A DNA stretch of 64,000 bases from Blepharisma japonicum. Lineage: Eukaryota; Ciliophora; Heterotrichea; Heterotrichida; Blepharismidae. The notes under the pieces are model-generated. The model saw only the letters and a list, made by a program, of their open reading frames with translations. It had not been told where the DNA came from and searched no databases. Made by a program: the position numbers and the translations under genes. Shown here in pieces: positions 21,127 through 34,098 of the stretch (the first letter of the stretch is position 1; every line of letters starts with the position of its first letter). Location: NCBI GenBank assembly GCA_949751835.1, contig CATKHK010000024.1:124001-188000 (forward strand), written 5' to 3'.

Positions 21127-22386
21127 TTATAAGTCTGTTGGTGGCATATTTTCTTTATCTGTTTGTCTTATGTAGTCTCTAATATAATCAGCATAAAAAG
21201 TATCCAAATGGAAAGTTTGTCTATTAGCGATCCTGATATCATCCAATCTTGACAAGGATCTCAAATATTCAATTAATTTATATAACTCTCTGTCTGTCAT
21301 ATCATCGTGCCATGAGACGATCGGAATTCCATTGTCTAACTGATAAGCAAAGCTATAAGCCGCGTTGTCTACGATAACAATATCTTTAATTTGCCGATTG
21401 GCAAGCACTCGTAAGTCTTTAATATAGACCCCATCGATAAATAGACAATTTTCTCTGTAAAGTCTATGATGTATAAGTACTTCAGTTGGATCAAGATAAT
21501 CCAACACTCTATCTGCATAGCACTTATGAGATGCGGTGAAAACAATCACCTCATAATCTTTATTTGCTGCCATGAGAACTTCTTTAGCGTATGGTCTTAC
21601 ATTTATTCCAGCAATCACTGTTTCTCCTGTAGGAAAATCAATACTAATAGGAACTTGCGCATTACTTACATCTTCCACACAGTGCACCAATGTCTCGTCT
21701 AAGTCAAAAACAACAGTTTTCTTATATTCGCAGCCTCTTCTTCTTGGCAAATTCACAATTTTTTGAGCTAATTCTTCGTTTGTAGGCTGCCTTAAATTTT
21801 TGATGAATTTCATTGACTGAAAAGTTTGGAATAAATGCTCTTTATAAGGAGTGTCGTTTACTTTTGTAGCTACTGGCTGCACTCTTGTAACAACATTATT
21901 TACAGTGTATTCGTTTACATTTAATTTCTTTTGAGGTGCTTGGAGGGAGTTTAGACTTTTTTCTTGCATAGGCTCCTTTTTTGATGAGTTCAGAGATGAT
22001 GAATTGGTCGATTTTGGGGTAAGGACTCTTGGCTGAAGGTTTGGCTTAGATGGGCTGTGTAATTTTGGTGTGCCAGATGCAAAAATTCTGCTATGACTAT
22101 GTGTTGAGAAAACATAGCGGGTGGGCGATTTAATTTTGCTGTTAAGATCAATTTGAGTTTGAGAATTTGGAAATGAGAACATTGAGTTGCTAGCGCTGCT
22201 TGGACTTCCCAACGCATTGCTATTTCCAATATTTATTGCATGAGGTGAGTTTTTGCCAAGAGCCATAAAGCTCTCTAAGTCACTTGATTTTTCGTCATTT
22301 GTACTAATAGTTAATTTTCGGACTATTTTACCAGAGACAGCTCTGCTTAGTTGCCGACCTCCTTGATTATTGACTTGACTTGACAT
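21127..22386 (-). CDS. FCP1/SCP-type phosphatase (NIF domain, CTD small phosphatase-like)
   Basis: 419 residues, TAA stop. The phosphatase domain spans about 222-395: VVFDLDETLVHC with the catalytic DxDxT aspartates at 228 and 230, RPYAKEVL, YEVIVFTASHKCYADRVLDYLDP (two adjacent pieces), IKDLRVL, DIVIVDNAAYSFA and PIVSWHDD. These are the diagnostic motifs of HAD-superfamily SCP/Dullard phosphatases, which dephosphorylate Ser/Thr in RNA polymerase II CTD or lipin-type targets. The first 200 residues are Ser/Asn/Pro-rich and disordered, which is longer than in metazoan SCP1. There is no BRCT domain, so it is SCP/CTDSPL-like rather than true FCP1. Nuclear location is inferred. Confidence 0.93.
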   Translation of the reverse strand: MSSQVNNQGGRQLSRAVSGKIVRKLTISTNDEKSSDLESFMALGKNSPHAINIGNSNALGSPSSASNSMFSFPNSQTQIDLNSKIKSPTRYVFSTHSHSRIFASGTPKLHSPSKPNLQPRVLTPKSTNSSSLNSSKKEPMQEKSLNSLQAPQKKLNVNEYTVNNVVTRVQPVATKVNDTPYKEHLFQTFQSMKFIKNLRQPTNEELAQKIVNLPRRRGCEYKKTVVFDLDETLVHCVEDVSNAQVPISIDFPTGETVIAGINVRPYAKEVLMAANKDYEVIVFTASHKCYADRVLDYLDPTEVLIHHRLYRENCLFIDGVYIKDLRVLANRQIKDIVIVDNAAYSFAYQLDNGIPIVSWHDDMTDRELYKLIEYLRSLSRLDDIRIANRQTFHLDTFYADYIRDYIRQTDKENMPPTDL

Positions 22387-23024
22387 TTCAAATATCTAAC
22401 AGAAAATGGACTGCTTATGAAAATTTAACAGACAATATAAGATTTTGAGATAATTGAAACTAGGGTTATTAATGGAATTTTAATCAAAGATATTACTTAA
22501 TATTGGCTAATATATATTATTTCTCAGAAGATTTATATTTAAAATATATAAAACAGCATATTCAAAAAGAACTCCTATATATAGAACAAATTATTTCAAA
22601 GTTTTTAGCTTCAATTACCATGAAAGAAATAAGATTTTCCTAAACACTAAATGGTTCTAAAATCTGCAATAGGCAATTATTTATTTTTAACAACTTATCA
22701 TTACGCATCAATTAGGCCACGATGTTTTGTTTTCAATGCTGACTTGAATGAGAAATGATTATATATATTTATATTAGAAATTGATGAATAATAATTTATT
22801 CCTAATAAGCTTTATTATAAAAAATAAAAAGTCTGTAATTTTTTTAATTTATTTAAATAAAAGATTCAGTCCAACTTCTTAAGAATATTTTTTAAATTTT
22901 CATTATTTAAAGCTTTTGATAGTTATAATGATATAAGAATCATAAAATTTTCTTTTATACAATTATAATTTTTAATATACCTGAAATTTATTCATAAATG
23001 CTTTTTTTTGCCCACAAATTTAAT
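22387..23024. other. divergent intergenic region
   Basis: 638 bp between the leftward phosphatase and the rightward zinc-finger gene. Very AT-rich; contains the promoters of both. Short runs of atatata occur but no repeat array, RNA gene or frame. Confidence 0.55.
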
Positions 23025-23444
23025 ATGGAAACAACGACTTACAAGTGTTATTATACTTGGTGTGATAAATCCTTCAACAGTAAGTACAACCTGAAGAGGC
23101 ATATCAATGCTCTTCATCTTGGGATTAAAAGATTTGAGTGCAGCATGTGCGGGAAAAAGCTGGTCAGTAAGCAAAATCTCTCTGAACACTTGTACACCCA
23201 TACAGGTGCGAAGCCCTTTAAATGCAATTTCCCAGGATGCGAGAAAGTTTATCGGCAGTCATCTCAGTTAAGTTATCATAAAAGCAGAGTCCATATGAAT
23301 ACTCATAAAAAGGGAAAAAACAGTGAAGCCAGTTTTCAATTACCTAGTGAAAATTTAGACATTAGTCTTCCGGAAATTAGTTTAGAAAGAAAAAATAATC
23401 AAATGCAGGCTAAACTGCAGGTGCATCACTTACTCTTAAGATAG
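23025..23444 (+). CDS. C2H2 zinc-finger protein with three fingers
   Basis: 139 residues from the ATG giving METTTYKC, which sits directly before the first finger; an ATG nine codons upstream is possible. TAG stop. Three C2H2 fingers: CYYTWCDKSFNSKYNLKRH with final H, CSMCGKKLVSKQNLSEHLYTH, written here in part, and CNFPGCEKVYRQSSQLSYH with final H. The linker HTGAKPFKC between fingers 2 and 3 is the classic TGEKP-type linker, which supports DNA binding. The pattern CxxxxC in fingers 1 and 3 is TFIIIA-like. The tail is polar and short. Target genes unknown. Confidence 0.88.
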   Translation: METTTYKCYYTWCDKSFNSKYNLKRHINALHLGIKRFECSMCGKKLVSKQNLSEHLYTHTGAKPFKCNFPGCEKVYRQSSQLSYHKSRVHMNTHKKGKNSEASFQLPSENLDISLPEISLERKNNQMQAKLQVHHLLLR

Positions 23445-24109
23445 CAGCAATGCTGCTAAACTATTAATCCATATTTTTCTAATTACGATTTTGATATTTG
23501 AATATAAAACTAATTCATACTTATAGCCTAAAATTTGTTTATTCGGAGATATTCATTATTTAAAAAGTTTCTAAATAAGTATAATTTAGTAAAAATATAT
23601 ATATTAGATTTATCAGATAAATGGTGGAATATAATGAACTTCTACAGTTTCTGCTGAAAAAATTTTTAATATAAATGAAATAAGAATTTTAGTGTTTAGA
23701 TTTGTGGAGATTAATTTAGATTTTTAAAGTCTGCCAAAAATTCAAAAAATAGTCTTTATATTTTGTGTATTTTTTTATTTCGAGCTTAATTAATTGATTA
23801 GCCAGGATAGCAAATTATAATGCAATTATTTTTATATCATAAAATCAGAACAATTTTAAAATTAAATAATAGGGAAAAGATTAAATTATATTTAAAATTG
23901 CTTCTATAACTAGACTATTTCTTTATTAGATTTATATCAAGCCTTAATCAACTTATAATAAAATTAATGAAATGAGATTTATTGCTAAGCTCAAAATAAA
24001 GCAATTATTATTGTTTATATTAAATACTTATGAGTATTAGATGCTCTTAAACAATCTTATTCTCTTTTAAATTTTAAAAGTTACTATTTTGTTTTATCTA
24101 AACCTTAAA
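23445..24109. other. gene-free stretch
   Basis: 665 bp between two rightward genes, AT-rich, with short homopolymer runs. No RNA gene, frame or repeat was recognised. Confidence 0.55.
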
Positions 24110-26525
24110 ATGGGACTACGGAAACCTCGATTGCATATGACGGGTGTGAGCAATTCAGATATAAGAACAGCACCTGAAACAAAGCTAGAAAGAAAAACTC
24201 GGCTTCCTTTATATGAAAGCACTTATCCTTATCATCAAGCTCAATTAGGGCTATCAAGAGTAAAATCATTCCCTATTATGAGAGATAACCCACTACAATC
24301 TCAAACTACATTTTATGATACTCACCACAAAAAAATCAAACCAAAAGAGCCAATTGCTCGTCCCAAAACTTCAAACTTAGAAGGAGAAAACTTATTTACT
24401 GGAGGAGATAACGATCCCTATCTGAAAAATCCGCAAATGAGAGCAAATCGCCCGTCTCGAGAGGAAGGAAAAAGCATTAAAAAATATGACAAATATCATA
24501 AAACAAAAGAAATTGACAATAAAATAGCAATACAAGAAACTCAACTTGTACACATGGACCACAAACGGACTCTTGAAGGAAAAGTTGACTTAAAAAAAGT
24601 TGCTGATATCAGAAGGACAATGAGAAGGCGCTATGCAAATAGAACAGACTTCAGAAAAATTTTTAATCAATGGGATGAAAGGTCTCTAGGTGTTTTAAGA
24701 CCAGAAGATGTATGCAAAATGGTTAATAAAATTGGAATCCCTATTAACTTGATAGAAGCCAGAGTACTAGTGGCAAGTGCAAATCAAAGCAACACAGGGG
24801 CTCTTAATTTAGATGAGTTTATGCAGCTTATTTTTGATCAAGATGATAAATTAAATGTAGATCTAGCAACTTTGACTGAAGAAGACCCATCTCCAAATAC
24901 AGAAAAGAAACTGCTTGAAATGCACGAGTCCGCTGTAAATCAGCACACAAAGAAAATTCAAAATGAGCTTAAAATTCATTTAAAAGAAAAGATAAATGGG
25001 CTTGCTGCACAGTTTATAAGAAGAGATAAAAATAAAAGTGGAAAAATCAATTTTGAGTATTTTGCCAACATTTTGAATAATATGGATTTACCTACAAGTG
25101 TGACGAATCAAAAACATTGGAAATTACTATATATGGATATGGGGGGAAATGAAGGAGGATTAAATTATAGAGAATTTATAGAAAAATTAAATGAATTTGA
25201 CACAAGAAATGTTGCTAGGCTTGAAGAAGTCGGCCCTCCGATTAATCCTTTAATTCAAGAATATAATAAACTTGAAGCTGAGCAGACTCATGAAAAATTA
25301 CCGATGCATAATACGATGCAATATAAAGGGAGTCTTACAATAATTGATCGAAAAAGGGCTCCTGTTAACCAGCTTGATAATATATTCCAAAGAGCACGCA
25401 AGATAAGGCAATTTTTAAGAGAAGGCGTAGAATCACAAGAAGAATTCAATGAAGATCTTGCAAAAGCTGGTTTTGATGGCAAAGTCTCTCAAGAGCAACT
25501 AAAAGATTTTGTTATTAGTAAGCTAAAAGAAAAGCAAACAATCAAAATTACCAAAAAAGAGCTTGAAGGTTTCTTATCTTCATATATTTACAATAAAGAT
25601 GGTCTAGCATCTGTTCCGGATATAACCAACAATATATTTATGGAAGACACAAAGGCTGCCCAAGAGCTGCATATTATTAAAAGGGCGGTTCCTCCATTCA
25701 GGCAGACCAAAGACTTTGACCCATGTTCTGATACGAATATTAAAAAAATTCTTAAAGACATTGAAGAAAAGATGTTTGTGCAAGGTTCACAAAGAAGTGT
25801 CCAAATTTTTAAAAAATTTGACAGAGATGGAGATGGGTTTATTACTAGAGAAGATTTGGAAAGTGCTTTAGAAGTTAATAATATTATTCATGACCAAAAA
25901 GATGTAGAAGACCTAATGGCCTTTTTAGATGAAGAAAAATGTGGACACGTTAATTTTAGAGAATTCTCAAAGCACATTCAGACAAATATTATACAGTCAA
26001 ACAGTGAAAGACTACAAGAAGACTCGAAAAAATTCATGAATATTTCTCAGCCTTCATCTGGCTTCTTAAAATCTCAAATGAATCAAACTGATTTTTTTAA
26101 TAAAGCCCATGAAACCTTGAGGAATCAATTCAGGCCTGACGATAAACTTATTCAGCTTGTCTCAAATACAAGATATGGGTCAAACCCACCACATAAAGAC
26201 ACTTTTTATCAGCATCTACCTCCAGTTGGCGCCGGAATGTACTCAAGCGACGAAGAACGATTCTCAGCTAAAAAATTCCAACCTATTAATATGGGACTTG
26301 AAGACAAACAAAAACTAGCGAAAAGTAAAGAAATAAGATTACAGTATATAAAGAATGCAAGGAATGAAATAAGCAACAGACTATCAACTATTCAAGAAAT
26401 TACGGACCGAAAAGAAAACAATAAAATAGTCAGACGTTCTAACATTAAAGAAGAATATGAAATGGTAATTTTTAATTTAGAGATGCAAATTAAACTCACC
26501 TTTTGCACATTTGCAAATAGAATAA
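24110..26525 (+). CDS. large EF-hand protein
   Basis: 799 residues from two exons, 24110-26464 and 26481-26525, TAA stop. At least one canonical Ca2+ loop, DRDGDGFITRED at about 571-582, followed by a degenerate partner (DEEKCGHVNFREF). Two further pairs occur around 180-250 (NQWDERSLGVLRPEDV) and 300-370 (RRDKNKSGKINFEYF, GGNEGGLNYREF), mostly lacking some ligands. This chain of paired, partly decayed EF-hands in a long helical protein is seen in ciliary and cytoskeletal EF-hand proteins of the EFCAB6 type; that assignment is tentative. The unspliced frame would run through a poor-looking hydrophobic tail and overlap the next gene; splicing a 16-nt intron ends the protein 24 bp before that gene. 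Confidence 0.86.
26465..26480 (+). other. 16-nt intron
   Basis: GTAATTTTTAATTTAG, phase 0, A at position 10. Removal changes frame so that the protein ends after EMRCKLNSPFAHLQIE at TAA 26523-26525. Retention adds a hydrophobic tail overlapping the next start codon. No protein homology confirms this intron, so it is less sure than the others. Confidence 0.7.
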
Positions 26526-26549
26526 ATAAAAATTATATTTATATAATTA

Positions 26550-28193
26550 ATGTCTAATAGCCCAGCTCAGGTTTCATCGTCAAGTGATTCACCAAAGGAG
26601 TCAGAGGTATTTTGTAACTTTTCCAGAAGAGGCAGCACAGCTATTGGAAGTGGCAGGATCAAAAAGTTAACTCATCTAAAGATGATAAAAACCCACGATG
26701 AAGATGCCCAATATGAATTTATTTATCATTCTAATCAGTTTCTAATTGCACTGGCAATTCACCTCATTCATACATTTTTCGGTCCAATATCTTTACCTGT
26801 TATTTTTAAAATTTTTGGCACAAATTTGTGTAAAAATATGCACTTTAGATGAAATTATCATTATATAAAAGAAATTGTTACTCATGCATGCATCATTTTA
26901 AATCTAGTTTTTTGTATAGTATATCCAGAGCTAGCATTTAAATGAATTGGACTTGTTGTTTCTGTTCTAGCGGTAATTGCTCTCAAAAATTCTTTTCTTG
27001 CAATAAAATATGGTTACTATTCTCAAAAAAAGTGAAGGGCAATGAAACAAGAAATCATTGAGCGCAGCATATTGGACTCAGAGTACCTTGCATTAGCATG
27101 GTATTCAATTCCTGAATTAGTTATTGATAGCGAGCTTGAAAAGAGCTTTAAACGGCAAAGTAAAAACTCTTCTGAACTTTGCTTTATGTTTGAAACTCCT
27201 CTTCAGGAGTGTTATCATAATCTGCTAACAAGCTTTCAGATAAACCTTGGTATAGAAACGGTTCATGATAGTATTTCTCATTCCAACGAAAACTATTGCT
27301 ATCCACTCAGTGCTCTAGGAAAAATGCTCATCAGAGAAGCTGATATAAAAGCCCATTATAAATACGAAACATATTTCATCCTTGTGCTAAATATTATCTA
27401 TTGTATTTTACCTTTCACAACAGTATGATATATTAATGGCGGTTTTTTTGAAGAAGATAGCAATGCTTTATTAGTCGTAATTGCAGTATTAAATTCAATT
27501 GAAAGCTGCTTTGAAGGCTGGAGGCTGTTAATGTTTTTATATATTGGGATATGTGATTTTAAGAGGAAAAAAATTATGATTGATGAGTGCACAGCTATGA
27601 TCAGCGATATTGACATAAAAGATACAGTATGGTTTATCCGCAATTTCCCAAGCGCAGATATGCACGATTTAAGAACTATAGAATCTTGGTACACTTTGCG
27701 AACAGCCTCATTAGATTTTGGGAGAAAATTCACATATAGGATATTCGCTTATTCATCTTTTGTTTTGCCTTTGTCTTGCGCAATGGTAGCCTTATTTTTA
27801 TTGCAAGCTATTGGGATTATAGGAGGAGCCTCAAGTGGAGCCTTAATATCGTTGCTGTTTTTTACTATTGTGATGCTAATTAGCATAATTTATATGACTT
27901 TTGCAGGGATGGAGCTCAACAGAGCATTCAGCTTGCATAGAGACTTGATTTTAAACATTATTGGGCACATTATGAAAGATAATAATTATAATGAAGAAAA
28001 TGAAAATATGTTAGCAACTATTAAGATTCTGCAATATTTGGTCCAAAAATTAGAGCAAGATGAAATACTGAGGCCAGTCATGATTATGGGAATTAGACTT
28101 GATTCCGCCTTGCTTGCTAAAGTAGTCACAGTCTTGATTAGCGGCATTCTTGGTCTTGTTCAGATGATGATGAGAAATGGCACATCATTGTAA
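26550..28193 (+). CDS. multi-pass membrane protein, family M (copy 1)
   Basis: 547 residues with four TGA codons read as Trp, TAA stop. About eight hydrophobic helices: 64-89, 106-125, 132-153, then a 115-residue polar loop, 272-300, 305-335, a 70-residue loop, 397-421, 430-455 and 518-540. Conserved with the two other copies in the window: THDEDAQYEF before helix 1, LCKNM after it, DSELEKSFKR, SSELCF-x-FET with later CH and CYPL in the first large loop, CDFKRKK, ECTAMISDIDIKD, ESWY, GGASSGAL, SLHRDLILNIIGH, and a final helix with LISG...Q. Seven or eight helices with large cytosolic loops suggest a receptor, channel or transporter, but the family is not recognised. It starts only 24 bp after the EF-hand gene. 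Confidence 0.85.
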
Positions 28194-28224
28194 TTAGAAT
28201 ATTAATTAATGAGTATTATAATTA

Positions 28225-29856
28225 ATGTCTAATAGTGTAGTCGAGATTTTCCCACATGACCAATCTTTAAAAGAAACAGAAACTCTTTTAAATTCTTCAG
28301 GAAGAAACAGTAATGCAATAGAAAATAAAAGATCAAGCAAATTAGCCCAACTAAAAAAGATAAAAACTCATGATGAAGATGCTCAGTACGAATTTAAATA
28401 TCATTTTAAACAATTTTATATCTCACTTGCAATTCATTTTATTCATATATTTATTGGCCCAATATCAATACCTGTAATTTATAAAATTTTCGGTATAAAT
28501 TTGTGCAAAAACATGTATTTTAAAAGATCAATGCACTATTTAGTTGAGCTTGCTACCCATATTTGTACAATTTTAAATATCGTATTTTGTATCGCTTTTC
28601 CTGACTTAGCCTCTAAATGAATAGGGCTTGTTGTTTCAGCTCTCTCGATCGTTGCTTTAAAAACTGCTATGATTACGATAAAATATGGTTACTATTCAGA
28701 GAAAAAGTGGAATTTAATGAAAAATGAGGAACTTGATAATGACTTATTAAACTCTGAATATCTCATAATTTCATGGCTTAATATTCCTGAATCAATTATC
28801 GATAGTGAGCTTGAAAAAAGTTTTAAAAGACTTGGTAAATGCTCAAGTGAGCTTTGTTTTGTGTTTGAAACTGAAATAAAAGCAAGCTGCCATAATTTTT
28901 TGACAGATCTTAAATCAAAACTTGGAGTAGAAATCACTCATGACTCCAGCATTCATACAAACGATAGCCAATGCTATCCTCTAAGTGTTCTTGCAAGAGT
29001 TATAATTAGAAAAGCTGATCTAAAAAGTCACTTTAAAGGAGAAATCTTTGTGGTTTTAATGATAGGAATGATTTATTCCCTTTTACCTTTCATAACAATA
29101 TTTTGACTTTATGGAGGCTTTGATGAAAATGACTGTAATGCTCTCTTAATTGCACTCGCGGTGACAAACTCAATTGAGAGCTGATTTGAAGGATGGAGAT
29201 TGCTAATGTTTGTATATATTGGAATGTGCGATTTCAAAAGGAGGAATATCTTGCTAAATGAATGCACAGCTATGATTAGCGATATAGATATCAAAGATAC
29301 AGTCTGATATAATCAAGAGTTTCCAAGTGGAAATATGCATGATATTAAAACTATAGAATCCTGGTATGTTTTAAGAGCAGCAGCATTGGATTTTGGAAGA
29401 AAATATACTTATAGGATATTTGTTTATTCTTCTTTGGCCCTGCCAATATCAGTGGCAATGGTCGCACTGCTTTTATTGCAAGCTTTTGGGATTTTGGGAG
29501 GGGCTTCAAGAGGGGCATTTATATCAGTGATGTTCCTAACTATGGTAAGCTTGGCTCTTCTTACTTATATGATTTTTTCTGGGATATCTTTGAATAGAGC
29601 ATTTAGTTTGCACCGTGATTTAATTTTAAATATCATTGGACATATTCTTAAAAAAGCTGATTATAAAGAGCAAAACGAAGATGTGCTAACTACTGCTAAA
29701 TGATTGAAATACTTAGTCCAAAAGCTAGAGCAAGATGAGCTTTTAAGGCCAGTTATGATTATGGGAATCAAACTTGACTCAGCTTTACTCACTAAAATAG
29801 TCACACTCTTGATGAGTGGTCTCATAGCTATTGCTCAGATGCTATTAAAAGATTAA
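28225..29856 (+). CDS. multi-pass membrane protein, family M (copy 2)
   Basis: 543 residues with several TGA read as Trp, TAA stop. Tandem duplicate of copy 1, 31 bp downstream, sharing roughly half of its residues along the full length. Identical or near-identical blocks: KTHDEDAQYEF, YKIFGINLCKNM, SELEKSFKR, SSELCFVFET, QCYPLS, ECTAMISDIDIKDTVW (the final Trp is TGA here but TGG in copy 1), TIESWYVLRAAALDFGRKY, SLHRDLILNIIGH and KLEQDELLRPVMIMGIKLDS. Loops are as conserved as helices, which argues for a functional cytosolic or luminal surface rather than a simple pore. The variable part is the first 45 residues, a Ser/Arg-rich tail. Confidence 0.85.
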
Positions 29857-30116
29857 ATTATATGTAATAAATAATTATTTTGGAAATGATAATTTAATTA
29901 TTGGGAAATCGTTATAAACAACTGTCAAGCTGTTTTATATTAGATATAAAAATATTTGCTCTCTTTAGATTCTTAATCCAATTTTAATTAATAGCAACTT
30001 AAAAAATGAAATGGCATTAGTGAGAATCAAGCTCTTTAGCTTAATCTTAGCAGACTTCTATTTATTATAGAAAACAAATTACTTAATCCTCAATTATCAA
30101 AATTTCAGTTATCTAA

Positions 30117-33100
30117 CTAAGAGTTTCTTAATTTCATTGGAGCATGGCATAATGGACAAAACTTTACTCTGATCCTCTTTAGCTCATCATCAGCGGCCTT
30201 ATGCTTGCAAGTGTTGCATTGGACATAATTTTTTTCCATAATCGGTCTTCCACTAATCATGCAAGCAGGGAAGTTTGATCCGCACTCACTACAATTTGTC
30301 ACAATATCAGACACATTATTTGCACAATTTCTTCCAGGGCATTTCACCATCCTTGGGTTAGGGTCTCTAGGTGGATTTTTTGAAAAAATGGAAACGGCTA
30401 ATTTTTCATAGGCTTCTTTATCTTCTTCGGACTGTCCTTGAATGTTTTCAAGCTTAACTAAAGCTTTTGAGCACTCTTCATAGTATCCAGAATAATAAGC
30501 AGCTAAAGCAATAAGAGAATAAATATCACGTGTTTCTAAAATATTTTCGTATTCACTGAGACGTAGAGATGTCTTAAGAGCAGCTTCATAGTCTCCTTCA
30601 TGCAGCTGCCTTTGGGCCATTAAATAGAAATGGTATGCTTCTGCACCTCTCCAAGGGTTGTCAAGAGTTTTATCACTCATGGTATTGATGTCACTGGTGA
30701 TTAATGAGTCAAGTGTTTGAGCTGTAGTTCCAGTTCCTGTTATCTGGGCTTCTAATATTCTTTTCTTAAAGGAATCTACTTCTAAAGCAGCCAAAATATA
30801 AATTTTTTTCACAATTATAGGGCTTGCTTGGGATCTTGATAAATCTTTTGCAATATTATTCAAGATTTTAGCTGCTTCTGTGCTCATATTAGCTTTTCTA
30901 TATAGTTGTATAGCTTCTCCGATTTTATTTTCTTCCATCAAAACACTAGGGTATCTTGACAGAAGCTCTTCTATTTGGACAAAATTGTGTTTTTCCGCAA
31001 GTTCTACAGCTTGATCCCATTGATTTAGAAGTAAACAGCAATCGACTGCAGCTCTGACATTTCCAGATTTTATATAGGATTGGACAGCTTCTTCACACAG
31101 CCCAACCCCTTGGAACTTTTCTCCTAAACTTTCTAGCAAAGGAGATCCTTCAGGCAAAATGTCAATCATTTTGGATAAACTATCAAAATCTTCAATTTTA
31201 TAATAAGTTTCAGCTAAAGCTTCATTATTTTGAGCCAAAGCGTAGTGAGAAGCTACATTTTCCCATCTGAATCTTTCTCCGTAAATATCTCCTATATTAT
31301 TGTATGCAATATTTATAAGCTCATCATTTCCTACCCCTTGATCCACAAGCTGCAGCACTTTGACTCAATCTCCACTTCTAACCCTCATATCTAGTACTAG
31401 ATCTTTTCTATCCATTTTCTTATAAATTTCTTCAGCTTCATCAAAATCTTTAAAATAAATTGCAATCTCTGCTTTTTGCTTTTGAGGGTTATCTATTTTT
31501 ATGACACGATTTACATAGCAAATTCCTTGGTAATCGTCACATTTAACAAACGCTTTTTGAGCTATATCAAAATTCAGCTTTAATAATGCAGCTTCAGCCA
31601 CTATTTTATAAAGTCTGGGATAAGGATTTTCTTCTACGTGTTTAAATGCGTCAACAATGTCAATATTGCTAACCATTTCTCTTATTTCTTTGAGGCGTTT
31701 AGTTTCAAATGTAATTATGAGCTCTTCTGATGGTTTAGGTGCATCTGGGGTTTTGAAAAGCTCATCAAGTAAAATTGTTTTGATTTCAAGATCTTTGAAC
31801 TCACAAAGATAAGCTGAACTGATCACTGGATCTTCTACTTTATTTCCCATCATAACGTACATACGAATTTTTTCCATGATTACTATTAGATCTGGGTTAT
31901 CTGTGCTCCATTTCATATCCCAGACGTCTTTTCTTTCAATGTCTAGCATATCTCCTTTTGCTCCAGTTAAGCTTTCTGCTGCATTTGTGTCATAGAATGT
32001 CAAAATTCCATTGATATCTATAATAGAAAGCTTAGTAGCATTACAGTTTGAGTTTATCATTTGAGGCCTGCATCTGAGGACATATCTAGTTTCAAGAGAA
32101 ACATGAGGAATCGTGTATTTGTAGACTGTCCCACTAACTCTTCCTACTAAGAAAAAGCCATCGCTAGCTGTTACGCATGCGATAGGGTCTTGAACTGCTT
32201 GTGTTGGCTTACTAAATATATTAGGATCATAAATGCTGTTTAAATCAGGCTGTTCGTCTATATTAAATCCAAGCTCTCTTCCAATTTTTCTCTTTGTGGA
32301 ATCCATTGACAGCAGTCTGCTTACTTGTGAGCGATATTGCCACACATATATGCTTTCTGAGCTGCAAACGACCACATGGGTTTTATTCATTGACACAAAT
32401 GAAGGCTCGATATTTATATTTTTGGTATCAACTGGACTTCCGATAGCGTTGCAAAGAATAAGCACCCATATTGAATTAGAATCCTCAGCTTTTGTGGCTA
32501 AAACACAGTAATCTCCGCATCCTGCAATATTCATCAATTTCTTGACGTATTTTATATATCTCTCATCTGTATTTGTGTTCCAAAATACTATACAATAGTC
32601 AGGCCTGTCCTGCTTCATATAAGCATATACACAAGTGTTGTTAAAGAACGCCCATTTATAATCAGGCTTGATATTAGCAAAGTAAATAACTGAGCTTACA
32701 GATAAACAAAGTCTTAGCCCAGTCCCTTCCCACGATATAGAACTTACACATTCAGAGCCAGGAACTGTCAGAGTTCTCACATGTATTCCAAGCGAAGTAT
32801 AAAACTGGACAATCCCTCCGATGCCTTGTTGACTTCCAGAAAGTGCTAATATAGATCCTGTATTATTCCAGCTAGCGGTGCTAACTATCATTCCTGATTC
32901 TATTAGAATTGGATGATCGTCATTTTCATGCCTCATAAGTTGAATTCTTCCACATTCATACGCAATGCATAATGAAGGAGCTGCAAAGTCATCAGTCGCC
33001 AGTCCTTTAGATCTTCCTCCACTATACCAAGCTAAACATGCAATATTTTTACTAGCCCCACAGTAACCTTTTAAGCATTTCACATTTAGTGGGTTTAAAT

Positions 33101-33674
33101 GGTTTCCATTGCTATCATAAATATGCACCTCTCCTCCCTGTGTTCCAAGCACAATAACTTTTGAATCAGGCGACCATTCCAAATGTGTAAGCTGATGAGG
33201 TAAGTCTTTGCCCCAGATGCGGTTGCCTTCGACACTTCCCATGATAACAGCTCCGTCCTCATATGCAATACAGATTTTTTGTCCATCTGAGGTCCATTTC
33301 ATATCGGTGACTGTGCTTTTGTTGCGATTGTTTATCATTTCTTCAAACCACATCTGACGATGGAGATTTCAGATGACAATGAGACCATCCTTGTCTGATG
33401 TACTTAATTTTTTGAAAGGCTCGTTCCAAGTCACAACGGCAACGTCACTATGATGGCTTTCTAAAGTTTGGTTCATTGAAAGGTTGGATTGGGGAGGTTG
33501 ACCAGGTGTTGCAACTGTAGGAGGGTCAAGCTTGATTATTTTGAGAAAGCCATCTTTGCCTCCACATGCAATCCAGCCTTCGTCTTGATTTCAGGCGAGG
33601 GATTTAATGATGTTTTCTTCGTTAGGAAGAGCTATCTACGTGGCAGGTACCTTTTTGCTGAGATAGGCAAACAT
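30117..33674 (-). CDS. IFT121: intraflagellar transport protein IFT121/WDR35
   Basis: 1,180 residues from two exons (33651-33674 and 30117-33635), TAG stop. IFT-A complex subunit acting in retrograde ciliary transport and in moving membrane proteins into cilia. The N-terminus MFAYLSKKIALPN, then WNQDEGWIACGG, SNLSMNQTLE, VVTWNE and WFEEMINNRNKS match WDR35 closely. WD40 propellers occupy about 1-600, an alpha-solenoid with TPR-like repeats 600-1090, and a C-terminal Cys-rich Zn-binding module (CPGRNC, NCSECGSNFPAC, QCNTCK, FCPLCHAPM) 1100-1180. Length equals the family norm (about 1,180). TGA encodes Trp at LAWNQD, VIWNLH and GDWVKVLQ. It sits between copies 2 and 3 of membrane family M, in the opposite direction. 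Confidence 0.97.
33636..33650 (-). other. 15-nt intron in IFT121
   Basis: GTACCTGCCACGTAG on the minus strand, phase 0, after codon 8. Removal gives MFAYLSKK-IALPN, which matches the WDR35 N-terminus; retention gives an in-frame TAG. A is at position 10. Confidence 0.95.
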
Positions 33675-34098
33675 ATTTGCATATATGAATTAAAGGGGGG
33701 AGTTGATAAGTTATTTAGTAATATAATATAAAAATAAGGCACTAGTTTTAGTAGTAATTTCTAATTCTTCTTTTCCTTTTTGCTTTGAGTGAACTTTTAC
33801 CAATTAAATATTAGTATGTTTTATTGAGTCATGATTATGAAATCAAGTTTGATTTTGATTTCATCACTAAATACTTGCAGCTTGATACACAAGTATTGCA
33901 GCTATCAGATGACATTAAAAATTAATGCAATTCAATGACATCAATCAACTATGATAAAAACGATTATTATAATTCTATATCAGAGGAATTGCTCTTGATC
34001 TTTATAAAATTAGATGTTGAATTTTTCAAAACTAGTTGCATAAAATTCAATTCATTTAATTTATCATTAAAACATTGATAATAAATCTGACAAAAATA
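33675..34098. other. divergent intergenic region
   Basis: 424 bp between leftward IFT121 and rightward membrane copy 3. AT-rich. It contains both promoters; nothing else recognised. Confidence 0.55.

Noticed and set aside
26465-26557. Unspliced continuation of the EF-hand protein
   Set aside because: It gives a hydrophobic tail unlike the rest of the protein and overlaps the next start codon; a 16-nt GTA...TAG intron explains it better.
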